Source: Flavobacteriales bacterium UBA5871
Lineage (GTDB): Bacteria > Bacteroidota > Bacteroidia > Flavobacteriales_D > Crocinitomicaceae
Length of the DNA stretch: 6,702 nt
Reading direction: 5' to 3'
Assembly (NCBI GenBank): GCA_002432085.1
Contig: DJFN01000049.1
Coordinates: 6,318-13,019, forward strand
Shown: piece by piece, positions 5,397 through 6,702 of the stretch
Layout: every line of letters begins with the position of its first letter
Position numbering within the stretch: the stretch's first letter is position 1
Translations under genes and position numbers: made by a program
Notes under the pieces: model-generated
Database searches by the model: none
Told to the model about the DNA's origin: nothing
Seen by the model: the letters and a program-made list of their open reading frames with translations, nothing else

Positions 5397-5402
5397 ACTG
5401 TT

Positions 5403-5424
5403 TTACAGACTTTCTGTAACTTTG
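5403..5424 (+). promoter_or_regulatory. recR promoter element with overlapping 17-bp palindrome
   Basis: TAACTTTG (5417-5424) matches the -7 consensus TAnnTTTG and ends five bases before the recR ATG, so the mRNA may be leaderless or nearly so. No good TTTG was seen at the -33 distance. Overlapping it is TTACAGA-CTT-TCTGTAA (5403-5419), a perfect inverted repeat with 7-bp arms, placed where a repressor would block RNA polymerase. The palindrome is seen; the operator role is inference. Confidence 0.45.
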
Positions 5425-5429
5425 GAAGC

Positions 5430-6035
5430 ATGAATATTCCCTCCCGCTTTCTGGAAGATGCCGTCGAGCAGCTGAGCTCCTTGCCGGGTATTGGTAAGCG
5501 AACCGCTTTGAGGTTGGTTTTGAATCTGTTGAAGCGAAACGAAGCTGAAGTGGAACAGTTCGCCGAGGTGTTTCTTCATCTGAAGCAGAACGTCAAAACC
5601 TGTTCCGATTGCGGCAATATTTCGGACACCACAATTTGCACTATTTGTGAAAATCCGGAGCGGAATCACCGTCTCGTTTGCGTAGTGGAAGACATTCGCG
5701 ACGTGATGGCGATCGAATCGACGGGAACGTATTCGGGAACTTACCATGTACTTGGAGGCATCATTTCTCCGATGGATGGAATCGGTCCGGGCGATTTATT
5801 CATTCAGCCGCTGATCGACAAAGCCGAAGCCGGTCGTATCGATGAGATTATACTGGCGCTCAGTCCGACGATGGAAGGTGACACGACCTGTTTCTTCCTG
5901 TTCAAGAAGCTCGGCAAAACCGATATCGAGATCTCGACACTTTCCCGCGGAATTGCCGTTGGTTCCGAGCTGCAATATGCCGATGAGCTCACCTTATCGC
6001 GCTCAATCCAGCAGCGCGTTCCTTTCCAGTCATAA
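5430..6035 (+). CDS. recR: Recombination mediator protein RecR
   Basis: The 201-residue protein is full length. It shows the helix-hairpin-helix '[15 protein letters not shown]' (15-29), the C4 zinc finger Cys58-x2-Cys61 and Cys70-x2-Cys73, and a Toprim domain from about 80, starting 'VCVVED' with Glu87, through '[19 protein letters not shown]' (105-123) and '[11 protein letters not shown]', to the '[22 protein letters not shown]' end with the Walker B-like region. RecR works with RecO (and RecF) to load RecA onto single-stranded DNA bound by SSB at gaps and stalled forks. It forms a ring that encircles DNA and has no nuclease activity despite the Toprim fold. In many bacteria it follows dnaX and ybaB; here it is instead first after a divergent promoter and alone. 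No ribosome binding site at proper distance is seen, which fits a leaderless start. Confidence 0.97.
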   Translation: MNIPSRFLEDAVEQLSSLPGIGKRTALRLVLNLLKRNEAEVEQFAEVFLHLKQNVKTCSDCGNISDTTICTICENPERNHRLVCVVEDIRDVMAIESTGTYSGTYHVLGGIISPMDGIGPGDLFIQPLIDKAEAGRIDEIILALSPTMEGDTTCFFLFKKLGKTDIEISTLSRGIAVGSELQYADELTLSRSIQQRVPFQS

Positions 6036-6085
6036 GATCGAGGTCACCAACTGTTTTCTTAACGAATCTTTCTAAAAAATACTGC

Positions 6086-6118
6086 TTTGGATGGTTGAAG
6101 TGAAAAATTGTATTTTTA
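6086..6118 (+). promoter_or_regulatory. Probable mscL promoter
   Basis: TTTG (6086-6089) and TATTTTTA (6111-6118) fit the Bacteroidota -33 and -7 elements (TTTG and TAnnTTTG, last base different), with a 21-bp spacer. Transcription would begin near 6124-6127, giving a leader of about 15 bases before the ATG at 6140. This would let mscL be expressed apart from recR, which ends 104 bp upstream. Confidence 0.5.
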
Positions 6119-6139
6119 GATCAACAAACTTGACTCGAT

Positions 6140-6535
6140 ATGTTCAAAGAATTCAAAGCATTTATTTCCCGTGGAAATGTGGTTGATTTGGCAGTTGCCG
6201 TGATCATTGGCGCAGCATTTAGTGCCATCGTATCTTCTTTAGTAGCCGATATTATTACGCCGTTAATTCTGAATCCGGTTATCAAGCAGTTGGGAGTCAC
6301 CAATCTGGAAAATGTAGCCTGGGAAGGTGTGAAATATGGAAAATTCCTGGCGGCGGTGATCAATTTCTTCGTAGTGGCATTCTGCATCTTTATGATCGTT
6401 CGGGTAATGAACAAGCTTGCTACGATACGTAAAAAAGAGGAAGAGGAAGCTCCGGCTGCACCTGCTGCAATGACCAGAGAAGAAGAGCTTCTGACCGAAA
6501 TCCGCGATTTGCTGAAGAACCGTTCAAATGGTTAA
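6140..6535 (+). CDS. mscL: Large-conductance mechanosensitive channel MscL
   Basis: The 131-residue protein matches MscL throughout. It has the amphipathic N-terminal helix 'FKEFKAFISRGN' (2-13), TM1 with the pore constriction 'VVDLAVAVIIGAAFSAIVSSLVADIITPLI' at 14-43, a short periplasmic loop (about 45-65), TM2 'FLAAVINFFVVAFCIFMIVRVMNKL' at 69-93, the basic-acidic linker 'RKKEEEEAPAAPAA' (97-110) and the cytoplasmic bundle helix 'EEELLTEIRDLLK' (114-126). It opens a wide, non-selective pore in the inner membrane under high tension and so releases solutes on hypo-osmotic shock. Ala20 stands where Escherichia coli has the gate residue Gly22; the Mycobacterium tuberculosis channel also has Ala there, so this is normal variation. 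The loop is shorter than in E. coli. It has its own promoter upstream. Confidence 0.98.
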   Translation: MFKEFKAFISRGNVVDLAVAVIIGAAFSAIVSSLVADIITPLILNPVIKQLGVTNLENVAWEGVKYGKFLAAVINFFVVAFCIFMIVRVMNKLATIRKKEEEEAPAAPAAMTREEELLTEIRDLLKNRSNG

Positions 6536-6651
6536 ATGGACCTTAAACGCACTTTTTTCAAGGCTTTTAGAGAACCAATTAAAAAAAGATTTATCTTCGG
6601 TTCAATAATAGTAAACACCGTTCAGGAGAATAGTCTTTTTTTCTTGCTGTC

Positions 6652-6702
6652 ATGACCAGTATTTTTGTTGCAAAACTCGATTTCAATACTACAGATCAGG
6701 AC
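6652..6702 (+). CDS. RRM-type RNA-binding protein, N-terminal fragment
   Basis: The frame from ATG 6652 stays open to the window edge, giving MTSIFVAKLDFNTTDQD. The Ile-Phe-Val-Ala-Lys-Leu run at residues 4-9 fits the RNP2 strand of an RNA recognition motif, and the following 'DFNTTDQD' fits its first loop and helix start. Bacteroidota carry short single-RRM proteins that begin this way and are often cold- or growth-linked; that link is general knowledge, not visible here. RNP1 and the Gly-rich tail, if any, lie outside. The 116-bp gap from mscL suggests a separate promoter, but none was clear. An AGGAGA at 6624-6629 is too far from the ATG (22 bases) to be a normal ribosome binding site. Confidence 0.7.
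   Translation, partial: MTSIFVAKLDFNTTDQD

Noticed and set aside
5403..5747. Minus-strand open frame opposite recR
   Set aside because: RecR is certain on the plus strand and this frame has no recognisable domain.
6153..6230. Ala at the MscL gate (residue 20) as an unusual gain-of-function change
   Set aside because: The Mycobacterium tuberculosis channel has Ala at the same place, so it is ordinary family variation.
6572..6603. GAACC / GGTTC inverted repeat after mscL as a terminator
   Set aside because: The stem has only five pairs around a 22-base, A-rich loop with no T-run after it, so it is no better than chance.
1..6702. A new multi-gene defence, secretion or mobile system
   Set aside because: Genes are mostly recognisable housekeeping functions with intact frames; no CRISPR-like array, transposase, integrase, toxin-antitoxin pair or defence module is visible.

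Overview
The window reads as a stretch of a Bacteroidota chromosome, most likely class Flavobacteriia. A Fluviicola/Crocinitomicaceae-like genome is my guess, and it is not proven by the sequence. The reasons are the protein types (compact O-succinylbenzoate-CoA ligase, ORF6N protein, BNR-repeat exported protein, small RRM protein after the window's last gap), promoter elements that match the Bacteroidota TTTG / TAnnTTTG pattern, and the general lack of strong Shine-Dalgarno sequences. Coding density is very high and genes often touch or overlap.

Layout from left to right: (1) the last 48 codons of a lipid A acyltransferase-like gene, overlapped by a GTG-started gene for an exported Ycf48/BNR-like protein (114-1088, +). 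(2) Abutting it tail to tail is an ORF6N-domain protein (1089-1625, -), then an intergenic region dense in inverted repeats, then an exported thioredoxin-like protein (1754-2203, -). (3) Divergent from that is a menE-like gene (2283-3290, +), overlapped by four bases by a membrane-anchored J-domain protein (3287-4147, +). (4) A convergent gap with a 16-bp tandem repeat precedes smpB (4240-4695, -), which overlaps by 8 bp the end of a multi-spanning membrane protein (4688-5356, -). (5) A short divergent promoter region leads into recR (5430-6035, +), then mscL (6140-6535, +) with its own promoter, then the first 17 codons of an RRM RNA-binding protein (6652 to the window end, +).

Most genes are housekeeping: menaquinone synthesis, ribosome rescue, recombinational repair, osmotic safety valve, outer-membrane lipid assembly. 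The two transcription units with visible coupling are menE/J-domain protein and membrane protein/smpB. I see no CRISPR array, tRNA, rRNA, insertion sequence or defence locus, and I do not find a convincing new multi-gene system. The items most worth a second look are small: a 29-bp odd palindrome inside the ORF6N gene, a cluster of inverted repeats upstream of that gene, a divergent promoter region where both -10-like (-7) elements sit almost on the start codons, and the J-domain membrane protein coupled to menE.
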